Source: Teichococcus rhizosphaerae
GTDB lineage: Bacteria > Pseudomonadota > Alphaproteobacteria > Acetobacterales > Acetobacteraceae
Direction: 5' to 3'
Assembly (NCBI RefSeq): GCF_002631185.1
Contig: NZ_PDNU01000002.1
Coordinates: 181,011-245,010, forward strand
DNA: 64,000 nucleotides
The notes under the pieces were generated by a model. It was given only the letters and a program-made list of their open reading frames with translations. It was not told where the DNA came from and made no database searches. Numbering within the stretch: position 1 is the stretch's first letter; the number at the start of each line of letters is the position of its first letter. Shown piece by piece: positions 53,172 to 61,842 of this stretch. The position numbers and the translations under genes are program-made.

Positions 53172-54314
53172 TTATGCCACACCCGCCAGGGGGTCTGGCA
53201 GTCCCTCTGGCAATCCCTCCAGCGTGGCGGCGGCGAGGTGGCGGATCTCGCCGCGCACCGGGCCGGGGCGCGGGGCATCCTGCAGGGTGGTGAACCAGGC
53301 CTCGGGCGGGTTGCGCCCGGCGGCGCGGCCGAAGCTCAGCGCCCGCAGCACCGCCTCGGCCTCGGGCGGCAGCCGGGCGGGCGGCACCCGGCCATCCAGC
53401 ACGCCCCACACCCCCGCCCAGCAGCGCCCGACGGACCACGGGTTGTAGCCCCCGCCCCCCAGCACGATGAGGCGCGGCGCCTGCCCCATCACCGCCCGCA
53501 CCGCCTGCCAGTGGGCGTTGTTGGACAGGCTGAGCTTCGCCAGCGGGTCCTCCTCCAGCGCATCCGCCCCGCATTGCAGCATGATGGCCTGCGGCCGCAG
53601 GTGGCGGATCAGCGGCATCACCGCGTGGTGCAGCAGATAGGCGAACTCCGTGTCGTTCAGCCCCTGCGGCACGGGGATGTTGCGCGCGTGCCCGCCGGCG
53701 CGGTCCTCCAGCAGGCCGGTGTTCGGCCAGCGCCCCGCCTCGTGGATGGACAGGGTGAAGACGCGCGGATCATCGTGGAAGGCATCCTGCACGCCATCGC
53801 CATGGTGGGCGTCGATGTCGAGGTAGAGGATGTTGGTCAGGCCCAGGTCGAGCCAGGCGAGCAGGCCGAGCACGGCGTCGTTGAGGTAGCAGAAGCCGCT
53901 GGCGCGGTCCGGCCGGCCATGATGCGTGCCGCCGCCGGGGACGTGCACCACGCCGCGCTCGGCGGTCAGGCGGGCGGCCAGCATCACCCCGCCGGCGCTG
54001 GTGGCGGGGCGGCGGAACACCTCGCGATAGACCGGGTTGCCGCGGGCGCCGATGTGGTGGCGCTCGCGCAGCTCCGCCGGCACGTCCTGCGCCGCCTCCG
54101 CCGCCATCAGCGCCGCGATGTAGTCGGGGTGGTGGAAGCGGGTGAGCTGCTCGGGACTCGCGCGCGGGCTCTCGATGTAGCGGGCCGGGTCGAGCCAGCC
54201 CAGCGCGCGGATCAGGTCCAGCGCCGTCGAGACGCGCGGGATGGCGAGCGGGTGCTTCGGCCCATAGGTCGATTTGCGGTAGATCTCGGACCCGATCAGC
54301 AGCGGCGCATCCAT
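53172..54314 (-). CDS. Histone-deacetylase-family (AcuC-like) amidohydrolase
   Basis: A 380-residue zinc amidohydrolase of the HDAC/AcuC family. The tandem catalytic His lies in GGGTHHGRPDRASGFCYLND. Zinc ligands are Asp and His in YLDIDAHHGDGVQDAF and an Asp in ALEEDPLAKLSL. The catalytic-side GGGGYNPWSVGRCWA also fits. Bacterial members deacetylate acetyl-lysine of acetyl-CoA synthetase or polyamines. I start at MDAPLLIGSEIYRKSTYG, matching the family; upstream codons extend into the divergent control region. It is divergent from the TPP riboswitch. Confidence 0.9.
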   Translation of the reverse strand: MDAPLLIGSEIYRKSTYGPKHPLAIPRVSTALDLIRALGWLDPARYIESPRASPEQLTRFHHPDYIAALMAAEAAQDVPAELRERHHIGARGNPVYREVFRRPATSAGGVMLAARLTAERGVVHVPGGGTHHGRPDRASGFCYLNDAVLGLLAWLDLGLTNILYLDIDAHHGDGVQDAFHDDPRVFTLSIHEAGRWPNTGLLEDRAGGHARNIPVPQGLNDTEFAYLLHHAVMPLIRHLRPQAIMLQCGADALEEDPLAKLSLSNNAHWQAVRAVMGQAPRLIVLGGGGYNPWSVGRCWAGVWGVLDGRVPPARLPPEAEAVLRALSFGRAAGRNPPEAWFTTLQDAPRPGPVRGEIRHLAAATLEGLPEGLPDPLAGVA

Positions 54315-54395
54315 CGCGCCAGCATGTATGGCGCCGTTCCGCTTCGGGAAGGGGTGACTTGCGCGGCCGCGGCTTCGCCGGCATAGAAGTGTCAT

Positions 54396-54486
54396 CTCCG
54401 GGGGGAGCCCGATCACACGGGCTGAGAGGCAGGGATGGGCCCTGCGACCCCTTGAACCTGATCCGGGTCATGCCGGCGAAGGGATC
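54396..54486 (+). ncRNA. TPP riboswitch (THI element)
   Basis: The segment carries the two diagnostic blocks of the thiamine pyrophosphate aptamer: GGGGGAGCCC...GGGCTGAGAGGCAGGG, with the invariant CTGAGA, and CCCTTGAACCTGATCCGGG followed by TCATGCCGGCGAAGGGAT. The thiZ ATG is only 11 bases after it, so TPP binding probably blocks translation initiation, the common mechanism in Gram-negative bacteria. It controls the thiZXY importer. Confidence 0.96.
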
Positions 54487-54496
54487 GGTGGTTGCG

Positions 54497-55252
54497 ATGG
54501 CGCCTTCGGATGGCGTTTCCCTGGGTGTTTCCCTGGGCGTGTTCCTTCCCGGAATCCGTCTCGGCGGCCGCGCGGTGCTGGGCCGGCTCGCGCTGGATTT
54601 CGCGGGCGGCGAGGTCACGGCGCTGCTCGGCCCTTCCGGCGTCGGCAAGTCCACCTTGCTGCGGCTGCTGGCCGGGCTGCTTCCCGTGCCGGAGGGCAGC
54701 CGCATCGCCCCGGCCGATGGCCTGCCGCTGAAGGGGCGCATCGCCTGGATGGGGCAGCAGGACCTGCTGCTGCCCTGGCTCGACCTCGAGGCCAACGTCA
54801 CCCTCGGCGCCCGGCTGCGCGGGCAGCGGCCGGACCCGGCGCGGGCGCGCTCGCTGATCGCCGCCGTGGGGCTGCAAGGGCGGGAGCGCGCCCGCTCCGC
54901 CGAGCTTTCCGGCGGCATGCGGCAGCGCGCGGCACTCGCCCGGACGCTGATGGAGGACCGCCCCTTCGTGCTGATGGACGAGCCCTTCTCGGCGGTGGAC
55001 GCGCCGACGCGGCACCGCCTGCAATCCCTCGCCGCCGGGCTGCTTCAGGGCCGCACCGTGCTGCTGGTGACGCACGACCCGCTGGAGGCGCTGCGCCTGG
55101 CCCACCGCGTGCTGGTGCTGCGCCCCGGGCCTGGGGGCGCCGTGCCGGAGGAGCACCCGATGCCCCCCTCGCCCCCTCCGCGCGCCGCGCACGACCCGGA
55201 CGTGCTGGCCGCCCAGGCGGCGCTGCTGGAACGGCTGGCGGAGGCGGCATGA
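54497..55252 (+). CDS. thiZ: Thiamine-precursor ABC transporter ATPase ThiZ
   Basis: A 251-residue ABC ATPase of the nitrate/taurine/HMP importer group. Walker A is GPSGVGKST, the signature is LSGGMRQR, Walker B gives VLMDEPFSAVD and the switch is THDPLEAL. The start ATG follows the riboswitch directly. Its stop overlaps thiX by four bases (ATGA). With ThiX and ThiY it is predicted to import a pyrimidine precursor of thiamine (HMP or its formylaminopyrimidine form). The substrate is inferred from riboswitch and family. Confidence 0.9.
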   Translation: MAPSDGVSLGVSLGVFLPGIRLGGRAVLGRLALDFAGGEVTALLGPSGVGKSTLLRLLAGLLPVPEGSRIAPADGLPLKGRIAWMGQQDLLLPWLDLEANVTLGARLRGQRPDPARARSLIAAVGLQGRERARSAELSGGMRQRAALARTLMEDRPFVLMDEPFSAVDAPTRHRLQSLAAGLLQGRTVLLVTHDPLEALRLAHRVLVLRPGPGGAVPEEHPMPPSPPPRAAHDPDVLAAQAALLERLAEAA

Positions 55253-55995
55253 GGCCGCTGCTCGCCGCCCTCGGGCTGCTGCTGGCCTGGGAGGGCTTCG
55301 TCCGCTGGAGCGAGGTGCCGCCCTTCCTGCTGCCGGCGCCGGTGCGGGTGGCGGAGGTGCTCGTCTCGCGCTGGGACATCTTGCTCGGCCATGCCGGCAC
55401 CACGCTCACGGAAATCCTGCTCGGCCTGCTGCTGGGCACGCTGCTGGGCACCGGCATGGCGCTGCTGCTGGCGGCGTGGCGCGGCGCGCGGCGCTGGCTG
55501 CTGCCGCTGCTGATCGCCAGCCAGGCCATCCCGGTCTTCGCCATCGCGCCGCTGCTGACGCTGTGGCTGGGCTTCGGCCTGGCCAGCAAGATCGCCATGG
55601 CGACCATCATCATCTTCTTCCCCGTCGCCACCGCCTTCTATGACGGGCTGCGCCGCACCGAGCCGGGCTGGCTGGACCTCGCCGCCACCATGGGCGCCGG
55701 CCGCGCCGCCGTGCTGTGGCGTATCCGCGTGCCGGCCGCGCTGCCCGGCCTCGCCTCCGGCCTGCGCGTGGCCGCCGCCGTGGCGCCGATCGGCGCGGTG
55801 GTGGGCGAGTGGGTCGGCGCCTCGGCCGGGCTTGGCTATGTGATGCTGCAGGCCAATGGCCGCAGCCAGACGGACATGATGTTCGCGGCCCTCGCCATCC
55901 TGGCCGCCATGGCCATGGCGCTGTGGTTCGCCACCGACCGGCTGCTGCGGGCGCTGCTGCCCTGGCAGCCGGACCAGCTTTCCGAAGAAGCGTGA
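55249..55995 (+). CDS. thiX: Thiamine-precursor ABC transporter permease ThiX
   Basis: A 248-residue inner-membrane permease with six predicted helices of the SsuC/TauC type. The first helix is LLAALGLLLAWEGFVRWSEV, then FLLPAPVRVAEVL. The EAA loop is WLDLAATMGAGRAAVLWRIRVPAALPG, then GAVVGEWVGASAGLGYVM. It overlaps thiZ by four bases and precedes thiY by eight, so all three are translated together. Confidence 0.9.
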   Translation: MRPLLAALGLLLAWEGFVRWSEVPPFLLPAPVRVAEVLVSRWDILLGHAGTTLTEILLGLLLGTLLGTGMALLLAAWRGARRWLLPLLIASQAIPVFAIAPLLTLWLGFGLASKIAMATIIIFFPVATAFYDGLRRTEPGWLDLAATMGAGRAAVLWRIRVPAALPGLASGLRVAAAVAPIGAVVGEWVGASAGLGYVMLQANGRSQTDMMFAALAILAAMAMALWFATDRLLRALLPWQPDQLSEEA

Positions 55996-56003
55996 GGAAA
56001 CCG

Positions 56004-56996
56004 ATGACCCCGATCTCCCGCCGGGCGCTGCCCGCGCTTGCCGGCCTCGCCCTGCCCGCCGCCATGGGGGGCGTGGCCTCGGCCCAGGCACCCGCCGCCG
56101 CAAGCGGCGCGCCCACGAGGCTGACGCTGCTGCTGGACTGGTTCGTCAACCCCGACCACGCGCCGATCGTGGTGGCGCAGGAGGCGGGCCACTTCGCCCG
56201 CGCGGGCCTCGAGGTGCGGCTGGTGGCGCCCGCCGACCCGAACGACCCGCCCCGCATGGTGGCGGCGAGGCAGGCCGATCTCGGCGTCTACTACCAGAAG
56301 AACCTGCACCTCGCGGTGGACCAGGGCCTGCCGCTGGCGCGCGTCGGCACGCTGGTCGCCACCCCGCTCTCCACCCTTTCCGTGCTGCGCGACGGGCCGG
56401 TGAAGCGGCTGGAGGACCTCAAGGGCCGCAAGGTCGGCTTCAGCACCGCGGGCTTCGAGGAGGTGGCGCTCGACACCATCCTCGGCACGGTCGGGCTGTC
56501 CTCGCGGGACGTGACGCTGATCAACGTCAATTTCGGCCTGTCCTCGGCGCTGATGTCGGGGCAGGTGGACGCCATCCTGGGCGGCTTCCGCAACTTCGAG
56601 CTGCACCAGATGGAGATCGAGAAGCGCCCCGGCCGCGCCTTCTTCCCCGAGCAGCACGGCATGCCGATCTATGACGAGCTGATCTATGTGGCGCACCGCG
56701 ACCGCGTGAGAGACCCCGCCCTTCGCCGCTTCATGGACGCGGTGGAGGCCGCCACCACCTTCCTGGTGAACAACCCGGAGGAAAGCTGGACCATGTTCAT
56801 CGCCGGCCAGCGGCGGGAACTGGACAACGAGCTGAATCGCCGCGCCTTCCGCGACACGCTGAACCGCTTCTCGCTTGCCCCCGCCGCCCTGGATGCCAAC
56901 CGCTACCAGCGCTTCGCCCGCTTCCTGGAGGTGCGGAAGATGATCCGCGCTGCGCCGCCGCTGGAGCGCTACGCGGTGGAGCTGCCCGTGGCGTGA
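56004..56996 (+). CDS. thiY: Thiamine-precursor binding protein ThiY (NMT1/THI5-like)
   Basis: A 330-residue periplasmic binding protein with signal peptide (RRALPALAGLALPAAMGGVASAQ) and the NMT1/THI5-like fold. The ligand region is LLLDWFVNPDHAPIVVAQEAGHF, then LVAPADPNDPPRMVAARQADLG, STAGFEEVALDTILG and GGFRNFELHQMEIEKRPG. These features fit pyrimidine-precursor receptors. It ends the riboswitch-controlled operon; a GC hairpin follows. Confidence 0.91.
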   Translation: MTPISRRALPALAGLALPAAMGGVASAQAPAAASGAPTRLTLLLDWFVNPDHAPIVVAQEAGHFARAGLEVRLVAPADPNDPPRMVAARQADLGVYYQKNLHLAVDQGLPLARVGTLVATPLSTLSVLRDGPVKRLEDLKGRKVGFSTAGFEEVALDTILGTVGLSSRDVTLINVNFGLSSALMSGQVDAILGGFRNFELHQMEIEKRPGRAFFPEQHGMPIYDELIYVAHRDRVRDPALRRFMDAVEAATTFLVNNPEESWTMFIAGQRRELDNELNRRAFRDTLNRFSLAPAALDANRYQRFARFLEVRKMIRAAPPLERYAVELPVA

Positions 56997-57005
56997 GGAC
57001 GGCCA

Positions 57006-57027
57006 GGCCGGGCACCGCCGCCCGGCC
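57006..57027 (+). terminator. Hairpin after thiY
   Basis: An eight-base GC stem (GGCCGGGC and complement) with a six-base loop starts ten bases after the thiY stop. No T-run follows. It probably ends the thi operon. Confidence 0.5.
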
Positions 57028-57114
57028 CAGGCACAAAGCCACGTATAAGAATATTTTCCTTTTCTGTTCGGGTTCCTTTTGCTAGGAAAATAAGCCTCAG
57101 CAAGAGGGGCCGCC

Positions 57115-57939
57115 ATGCTGTCCGCCGAACAGTTCCAGCAACTCTTCCCCCACGCGCCCGAAGCGCACCGGAGCGGCTTCCTCGCCCGGGCCACAGGCCT
57201 GTTCCACCATGCGGGGCTGCACGCCTCGGCGGCGCGGTGCCACTTCTTCCTGGCCCAACTGGGCCATGAGTCGCACGGGCTCCACCGCGTGACGGAGAAC
57301 CTGTCCTATTCCGCCATCCGCCTGACCCAGATCTGGCCCGCCCGCTTCCCCCGCCTGGAGGACGCCCGGCCATTCGCCCATGACCCGGAGGCGCTGGCCG
57401 AGCGCGTCTATGGCGGTAGGCTCGGCAACAGCCGCCCGGGCGATGGCTACCGCTACCGGGGCCGGGGCTACCTCCAGCTGACGGGACGCGAGAATTACCG
57501 GGCGGTGGGGGAGCAGGCAGGCCTGCCGCTGGAGGCGCAGCCCGAGCTCGCCGCCGACCCCGGCCATGCCCTGGCCGTCGCCTGCGCCGTCTGGAGCTGG
57601 AAGGGGCTCAACCCGCTTTGCGACGCCGGGAACTTCACCGGCCTCAGCCGCCGCATCAATGGCGGACTGGTGGGGCTGCAGGACCGCTATGACTGGCTCG
57701 CCCGCGCGCAGCGCTGCCTGCCCTGGCCAGGGCTGGAACAGATCCGCGCCCTGCAACGCCTGCTCCGGGCACGCGGCCTGTATGACGGCTCGATCGACGG
57801 CATCCTCGGCCGCCGCAGCCTGGCCGGGCTGGCGGCGCTGCGCGCCGAGTGCGGCCTGCCGCCGGGCGGCCTGGACGGCGCGGTGCTGGCCCTGCTTCCG
57901 AGCGGTGGCACGGCCCCATCCGGCGCGCGCGCGGCGTAG
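57115..57939 (+). CDS. GH19 chitinase/lysozyme-like endolysin
   Basis: A 274-residue GH19-fold muramidase or chitinase. The catalytic region has FFLAQLGHESHGLHRVTENLSYS, with the Glu in GHES, followed by YRGRGYLQLTGRENYRAVG. CAVWSWKGLNPLCDAGNFTGLSRRINGG closes the domain. The last 60 residues (IRALQRLLRARGLYDGSIDGILGRRSLAGL) form a peptidoglycan-binding-like repeat. No signal peptide is seen. Such enzymes are usual phage endolysins, but no holin or phage gene is nearby. The upstream 118 bases are unusually AT-rich for this window. Confidence 0.87.
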   Translation: MLSAEQFQQLFPHAPEAHRSGFLARATGLFHHAGLHASAARCHFFLAQLGHESHGLHRVTENLSYSAIRLTQIWPARFPRLEDARPFAHDPEALAERVYGGRLGNSRPGDGYRYRGRGYLQLTGRENYRAVGEQAGLPLEAQPELAADPGHALAVACAVWSWKGLNPLCDAGNFTGLSRRINGGLVGLQDRYDWLARAQRCLPWPGLEQIRALQRLLRARGLYDGSIDGILGRRSLAGLAALRAECGLPPGGLDGAVLALLPSGGTAPSGARAA

Positions 57940-58264
57940 TGGCGGCGCTCGTTCCCGGCGCTGCCCGCGGCCCCACTCGCGGATTGACTTGGCCCCCTCG
58001 GCCATGCGCTGATTTCCGCAACAGGGAGGCAAATCGAGCGTGATCGAGGGGGCAAGGCTCCGGTCCGTCCCCGTGCCAGCGCGCGGGCCCGGGCCCACCG
58101 CGCAGGCACCGCGCACCGGGGGAGCACGCGAATCGCTGTGTCCGCGCCGGGTGGCGGGAGCATCCGGCCACGGCCGGCCCGGCCATTCCGGCGCCCCGTC
58201 CCCCTCCCCGGGAGGTGCCGCCTCCATCCGCCCTTCCGCCCGCCGCCACACCGCATAGGGGAGA
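57940..58264 (+). other. Intergenic region before the acyl-CoA dehydrogenase
   Basis: A 325-base gap. TTGACT at 57984-57989 could be a -35 box, but no good -10 follows at the right distance. A GTG-started frame of 72 codons (58040-58258) exists but is Pro/Arg/Ser-rich and unlike a real protein. No RNA or repeat is recognised. Confidence 0.35.
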
Positions 58265-60049
58265 ATGCCGCGCATGCCCGCCTACCGCCCACCCACCGGG
58301 GAGATGTTCGCGCTGCTGGAGGAGGTGCTGGAGGCTGGCCCCACCCTCGCGGCCCTTTCCGGCGCCGGGGACGACCCCCTGCCCCTGCTGCGCGACGTAC
58401 TGGAGGAAGCCGGCCGCTTCACGGCCGGGCAACTGGCGCCCCTCAACCGCAGCGGCGACGAGGAAGGCTGCCGGCTGGAGAACGGGGTGGTGCGCGTGCC
58501 GGCGGGGTTCGACGCGGCCTATGCCGCCTTTGTGGCGGGCGGCTGGGGCGGGCTGTCCCAGGCGCCGGAATGGGGCGGCCAGGGCCTGCCGCGCGCCGCG
58601 CAGATCCTGCTCGACGAGATGATCGCCTCGGCCAACTTCTCCTTCGGCCTGTTCCCCGGGCTGACGCGCGGCGCGGTGGAGGCGATCGAGCGCCACGCCT
58701 CGGAGGAGCTCAAGGCGCTCTACCTGCCGAAGCTCGTTTCCGGCGAGTGGTGCGGCGCCATGGCGCTGACCGAGGCGCATGCGGGCACCGACCTTGGCCT
58801 GCTGCGCACCCGCGCCGAGCCGCAGCCGGACGGCTCGCTGCGTGTCACCGGCGGCAAGATCTTCATCACCGCCGGCGACCACGAGCTGGCGGAGAACATC
58901 GTTCACCTGGTGCTGGCGCGGCTGCCGGACGCGCCGCCCGGCGTGCGCGGCATCAGCCTGGTGCTGGTGCCGAAATACCTGCCCGATGCCGAGGGGCGGC
59001 CCGGCGCGCGCAACGCCATGTCGGTGGGCGCGCTGGAACGCAAGATGGGCATCCACGCCTCCCCCACCTGCGTCATGAACTACGATGGCGCCACGGGCTG
59101 GCTGGTGGGCGCCCCACATCGCGGCCTGGCCGCGATGTTCACCATGATGAACGCCGAGCGCCTCTTTGTGGGCATCCAGGGCCTGGGCATCGCCGAGGCG
59201 GCCTATCAGGGGGCGGTGGATTACGCGCGGGAGCGCCGCCAGGGCCGTGCCGCCGGCCAGTCCGGCGAGGGCCCGCAGCCGATCCTGGTGCATCCGGACG
59301 TGAAGCGGATGCTGCTGACCATCCGCGCCTTCACCGGCGCCGGCCGCGCCCTGGCGCTGTGGGTGGCGCTGCGGATGGAGGAGGCCGCCCGCCACCCCGA
59401 CCCTGGCGCGCGCGCCGTGGCCGAGGGGCATGTCGCGCTGCTCACCCCTGTCATCAAGGCCGCCTTCACCGATCTCGGCTTCGAAGCGGCGGTGCTCGGG
59501 CAGCAGGTGCTGGGCGGCCATGGCTATGTGCGCGAATGGGGCATGGAGCAGCTGGTGCGCGATGCGCGCATCGCCCAGATCTACGAGGGCACCAACGGCG
59601 TGCAGGCCATGGACCTCGCCGGCCGCAAGCTGGCGATGGAGGATGGCGCCCTGCCCGCCCGCTTCTTCGCGCTGGTGCGCTCCGAGATCGAGGCCGGCGC
59701 CGCCATCCCGGGCGCCGAGCACTACACCGCACCGCTCGCCGCCGCGCTGAAGCGGCTGGAGGCGGCCACCGCCCGCCTCGCCCGCCGCGCCGCGCGGGAC
59801 CCGGCCGAGACCGGCGCCGCCGCCGCCGACTATCTCCGCCTCTTTGCCCTCGTGGCCCTGGGATGGATGTGGGTGCGCATGGCCCTCCGCGCGATGCGGA
59901 AGGGCGCGGAGGCCACGCCGCGCCACCAGGCCTGGCTGGACGTGGCGCGCTTCTTCCTCGCCCGCATCCTGCCGCAGAGCGTGGCGCTCGACCTCGCCCT
60001 GTCCGAGGGCGCGGCACCGCTCCTGGCCCTGGCCGAGGAGGCCTACTGA
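58265..60049 (+). CDS. Acyl-CoA dehydrogenase, DmdC-like long type
   Basis: A 594-residue FAD-dependent acyl-CoA dehydrogenase. It is longer than fatty-acid enzymes by an extra C-terminal domain, as in 3-methylmercaptopropionyl-CoA dehydrogenase (DmdC) types. Motifs: WCGAMALTEAHAGTDLGLLRTRAE (FAD and substrate), GGKIFITAGDHEL, AFTGAGRALALW, and QIYEGTNGVQAMDLAGRKL. The Glu in YEGTNG is the expected catalytic base. A GGGGAGA site precedes the ATG. An acyl-CoA ligase gene follows at 95 bases, so the pair would activate and oxidise a short or branched acid. The exact substrate is not shown. Confidence 0.9.
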   Translation: MPRMPAYRPPTGEMFALLEEVLEAGPTLAALSGAGDDPLPLLRDVLEEAGRFTAGQLAPLNRSGDEEGCRLENGVVRVPAGFDAAYAAFVAGGWGGLSQAPEWGGQGLPRAAQILLDEMIASANFSFGLFPGLTRGAVEAIERHASEELKALYLPKLVSGEWCGAMALTEAHAGTDLGLLRTRAEPQPDGSLRVTGGKIFITAGDHELAENIVHLVLARLPDAPPGVRGISLVLVPKYLPDAEGRPGARNAMSVGALERKMGIHASPTCVMNYDGATGWLVGAPHRGLAAMFTMMNAERLFVGIQGLGIAEAAYQGAVDYARERRQGRAAGQSGEGPQPILVHPDVKRMLLTIRAFTGAGRALALWVALRMEEAARHPDPGARAVAEGHVALLTPVIKAAFTDLGFEAAVLGQQVLGGHGYVREWGMEQLVRDARIAQIYEGTNGVQAMDLAGRKLAMEDGALPARFFALVRSEIEAGAAIPGAEHYTAPLAAALKRLEAATARLARRAARDPAETGAAAADYLRLFALVALGWMWVRMALRAMRKGAEATPRHQAWLDVARFFLARILPQSVALDLALSEGAAPLLALAEEAY

Positions 60050-60144
60050 GGGCGCCTCGCGCGCCCGACCGCGACACCGCCTAGCCTGCCCGCGCCCGCT
60101 GACACCGCCGAGCAAACAAGAAACGTCATCAGGGAGGAAACACG

Positions 60145-61770
60145 ATGCGAGGGCTGATGATGGACGTGCCGCTGCTGGTGCCATCGCTGCTGCGCCATGC
60201 CGCGGAGTTCCACGCCGACACCGAGATCGTCTCGCGCACCGTCGAGGGGCCTCTCCACCGCACCACCTATGCTGGGCTTCATGCCCGGGCGCAGCGCCTG
60301 GCCAACGCGCTCGTGGCGCTCGGCCTCGAGCCGGGGGACCGTGTCGGCACCCTGGCCTGGAACGGCTACCGGCACATGGAGATCTACTATGCCGTGGCCG
60401 GCGCCGGCATGGTCTGCCACACCATCAACCCGCGCCTCTTTCCCGAGCAGATCGCCGGCATCATCGACCATGCGCGGGACTCGGTGCTCTGCGTCGATCT
60501 TACCTTCATGCCGCTGCTGCAGGGCCTGGCCGGGCGGCTCGGCGCGGTGCGGGCCATCGTGGTGATGACGGATGCGGCCCACATGCCGCCTGAGCCCGAG
60601 GGCCTGCCGCCCTTCCTCTGCTACGAGGAACTGCTGGCCGACCAGCCCGACCACTTCGACTGGCTCGCCCTGGACGAGAACGAGGCGTGCAGCCTCTGCT
60701 ACACCTCCGGCACCACCGGCGCGCCGAAGGGCGTGCTCTACAGCCACCGCGCCACGGTGCTGCACGCCATGGCCTCGGCCCTGCCGGACGTGTTCAACAT
60801 CAGCGCCACTTCGGTGGTGATGCCGGTGGTGCCGATGTTCCACGTCAATGCCTGGGGCCTCCCCTATGCCGCGGCGATGGTGGGCGCCAAGCTGGTGCTG
60901 CCGGGCCCGAAGCTCGACGGCGCCAGCCTGCACGAGCTGATCGCAGCCGAGGGCGTCACCTTCTCGGCCGGCGTGCCCACGGTCTGGATGGCGCTGCTGG
61001 ACTGGATGGCGGCGAACGGCCAGGGCCCCGGCACGCTGAAGCGCGTCGGCATCGGCGGCTCGGCCTGCCCGGCGGTGATGATCGAGCGCTTCGAGAACAT
61101 GGGCGTCTCGGTGCTGCATGCCTGGGGCATGACGGAAACGACGCCGATCGGCCTCGCCGCCTCGCCCAAGGCGAAGCACCGGAATGCGACGCCCGCCGAG
61201 CGCCTGGCGCTGTCCGGCAAGCAGGGCCGGCCGCTCTACGGCATGGCGTTCCGCATCGTCGATGCCGAGGGGCGTGACGTGCCGCGCGACGGCCGCGCCT
61301 TCGGCCGCATGCTGGTGCGCGGCCCCTGGGTCGCCGCCGCCTATCACGAGACACCCGACAGTCCGGCCCATGCCATCCCCGGCTGGTTCGACACGGGCGA
61401 CGTGGTGACGATGGACGCCGATGGGTATGTCACCATCGTCGACCGCACCAAGGACGTCATCAAGTCCGGTGGGGAGTGGATCAGCTCGATCGAGCTGGAG
61501 AACATCGCGGTCGCGCATCCTGCCGTGCAAGAAGCCGCGGCCGTCGCGCGGCCCGACCCGAAATGGGGCGAGCGGCCGCTGCTGGTGGTGGTGCTGCGCC
61601 CCGGCGCGAGCCTCACCGCAGACGAGATGCGCGCGCATTTCGAGGGGCGCGTGGCGCGCTGGTGCATCCCCGACGACATCCGCATCGTCGAGGAACTGCC
61701 GCATACGGCGACGGGCAAGCTGCTCAAGTTCCGTATCCGGCAGCTCTACGCGCAAACGGAGAAGGCCTGA
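60145..61770 (+). CDS. Acyl-CoA ligase, DmdB-like (AMP-forming)
   Basis: A 541-residue ANL-family ligase that adenylates a fatty or substituted acid and joins it to CoA. Motifs: P-loop CYTSGTTGAPKGVLYSHRA, A5 HAWGMTETTPIGLAA, A7 GWFDTGDVVTMDADGYV, A8 DRTKDVIKSGGEWISSIELEN and the catalytic Lys in TATGKLLKFRIR. The N-terminus MRGLMMDVPLLVPSLLRHAA resembles DmdB and medium/long-chain ligases. RBS AGGGAGGAAAC. It forms a pair with the DmdC-like gene upstream and precedes a binding-protein gene. Confidence 0.91.
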   Translation: MRGLMMDVPLLVPSLLRHAAEFHADTEIVSRTVEGPLHRTTYAGLHARAQRLANALVALGLEPGDRVGTLAWNGYRHMEIYYAVAGAGMVCHTINPRLFPEQIAGIIDHARDSVLCVDLTFMPLLQGLAGRLGAVRAIVVMTDAAHMPPEPEGLPPFLCYEELLADQPDHFDWLALDENEACSLCYTSGTTGAPKGVLYSHRATVLHAMASALPDVFNISATSVVMPVVPMFHVNAWGLPYAAAMVGAKLVLPGPKLDGASLHELIAAEGVTFSAGVPTVWMALLDWMAANGQGPGTLKRVGIGGSACPAVMIERFENMGVSVLHAWGMTETTPIGLAASPKAKHRNATPAERLALSGKQGRPLYGMAFRIVDAEGRDVPRDGRAFGRMLVRGPWVAAAYHETPDSPAHAIPGWFDTGDVVTMDADGYVTIVDRTKDVIKSGGEWISSIELENIAVAHPAVQEAAAVARPDPKWGERPLLVVVLRPGASLTADEMRAHFEGRVARWCIPDDIRIVEELPHTATGKLLKFRIRQLYAQTEKA

Positions 61771-61842
61771 GAAACGCCAGGGAGTGCCGGCCGTCCTCGC
61801 CGGCCGGCGGACCAGAAAAGAAAACAGGGAGCGCAGCGTCAG

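Noticed and set aside
58040..58258. 72-codon GTG frame before the acyl-CoA dehydrogenase
   Set aside because: Pro/Arg/Ser/Gly-rich composition with no similarity; the ribosome site is 11 bases away and the context is weak.
57656..60184. An 842-codon minus-strand frame opposite the acyl-CoA dehydrogenase
   Set aside because: Same mirror-frame composition, no start context and no domain; the plus-strand gene has all catalytic motifs.
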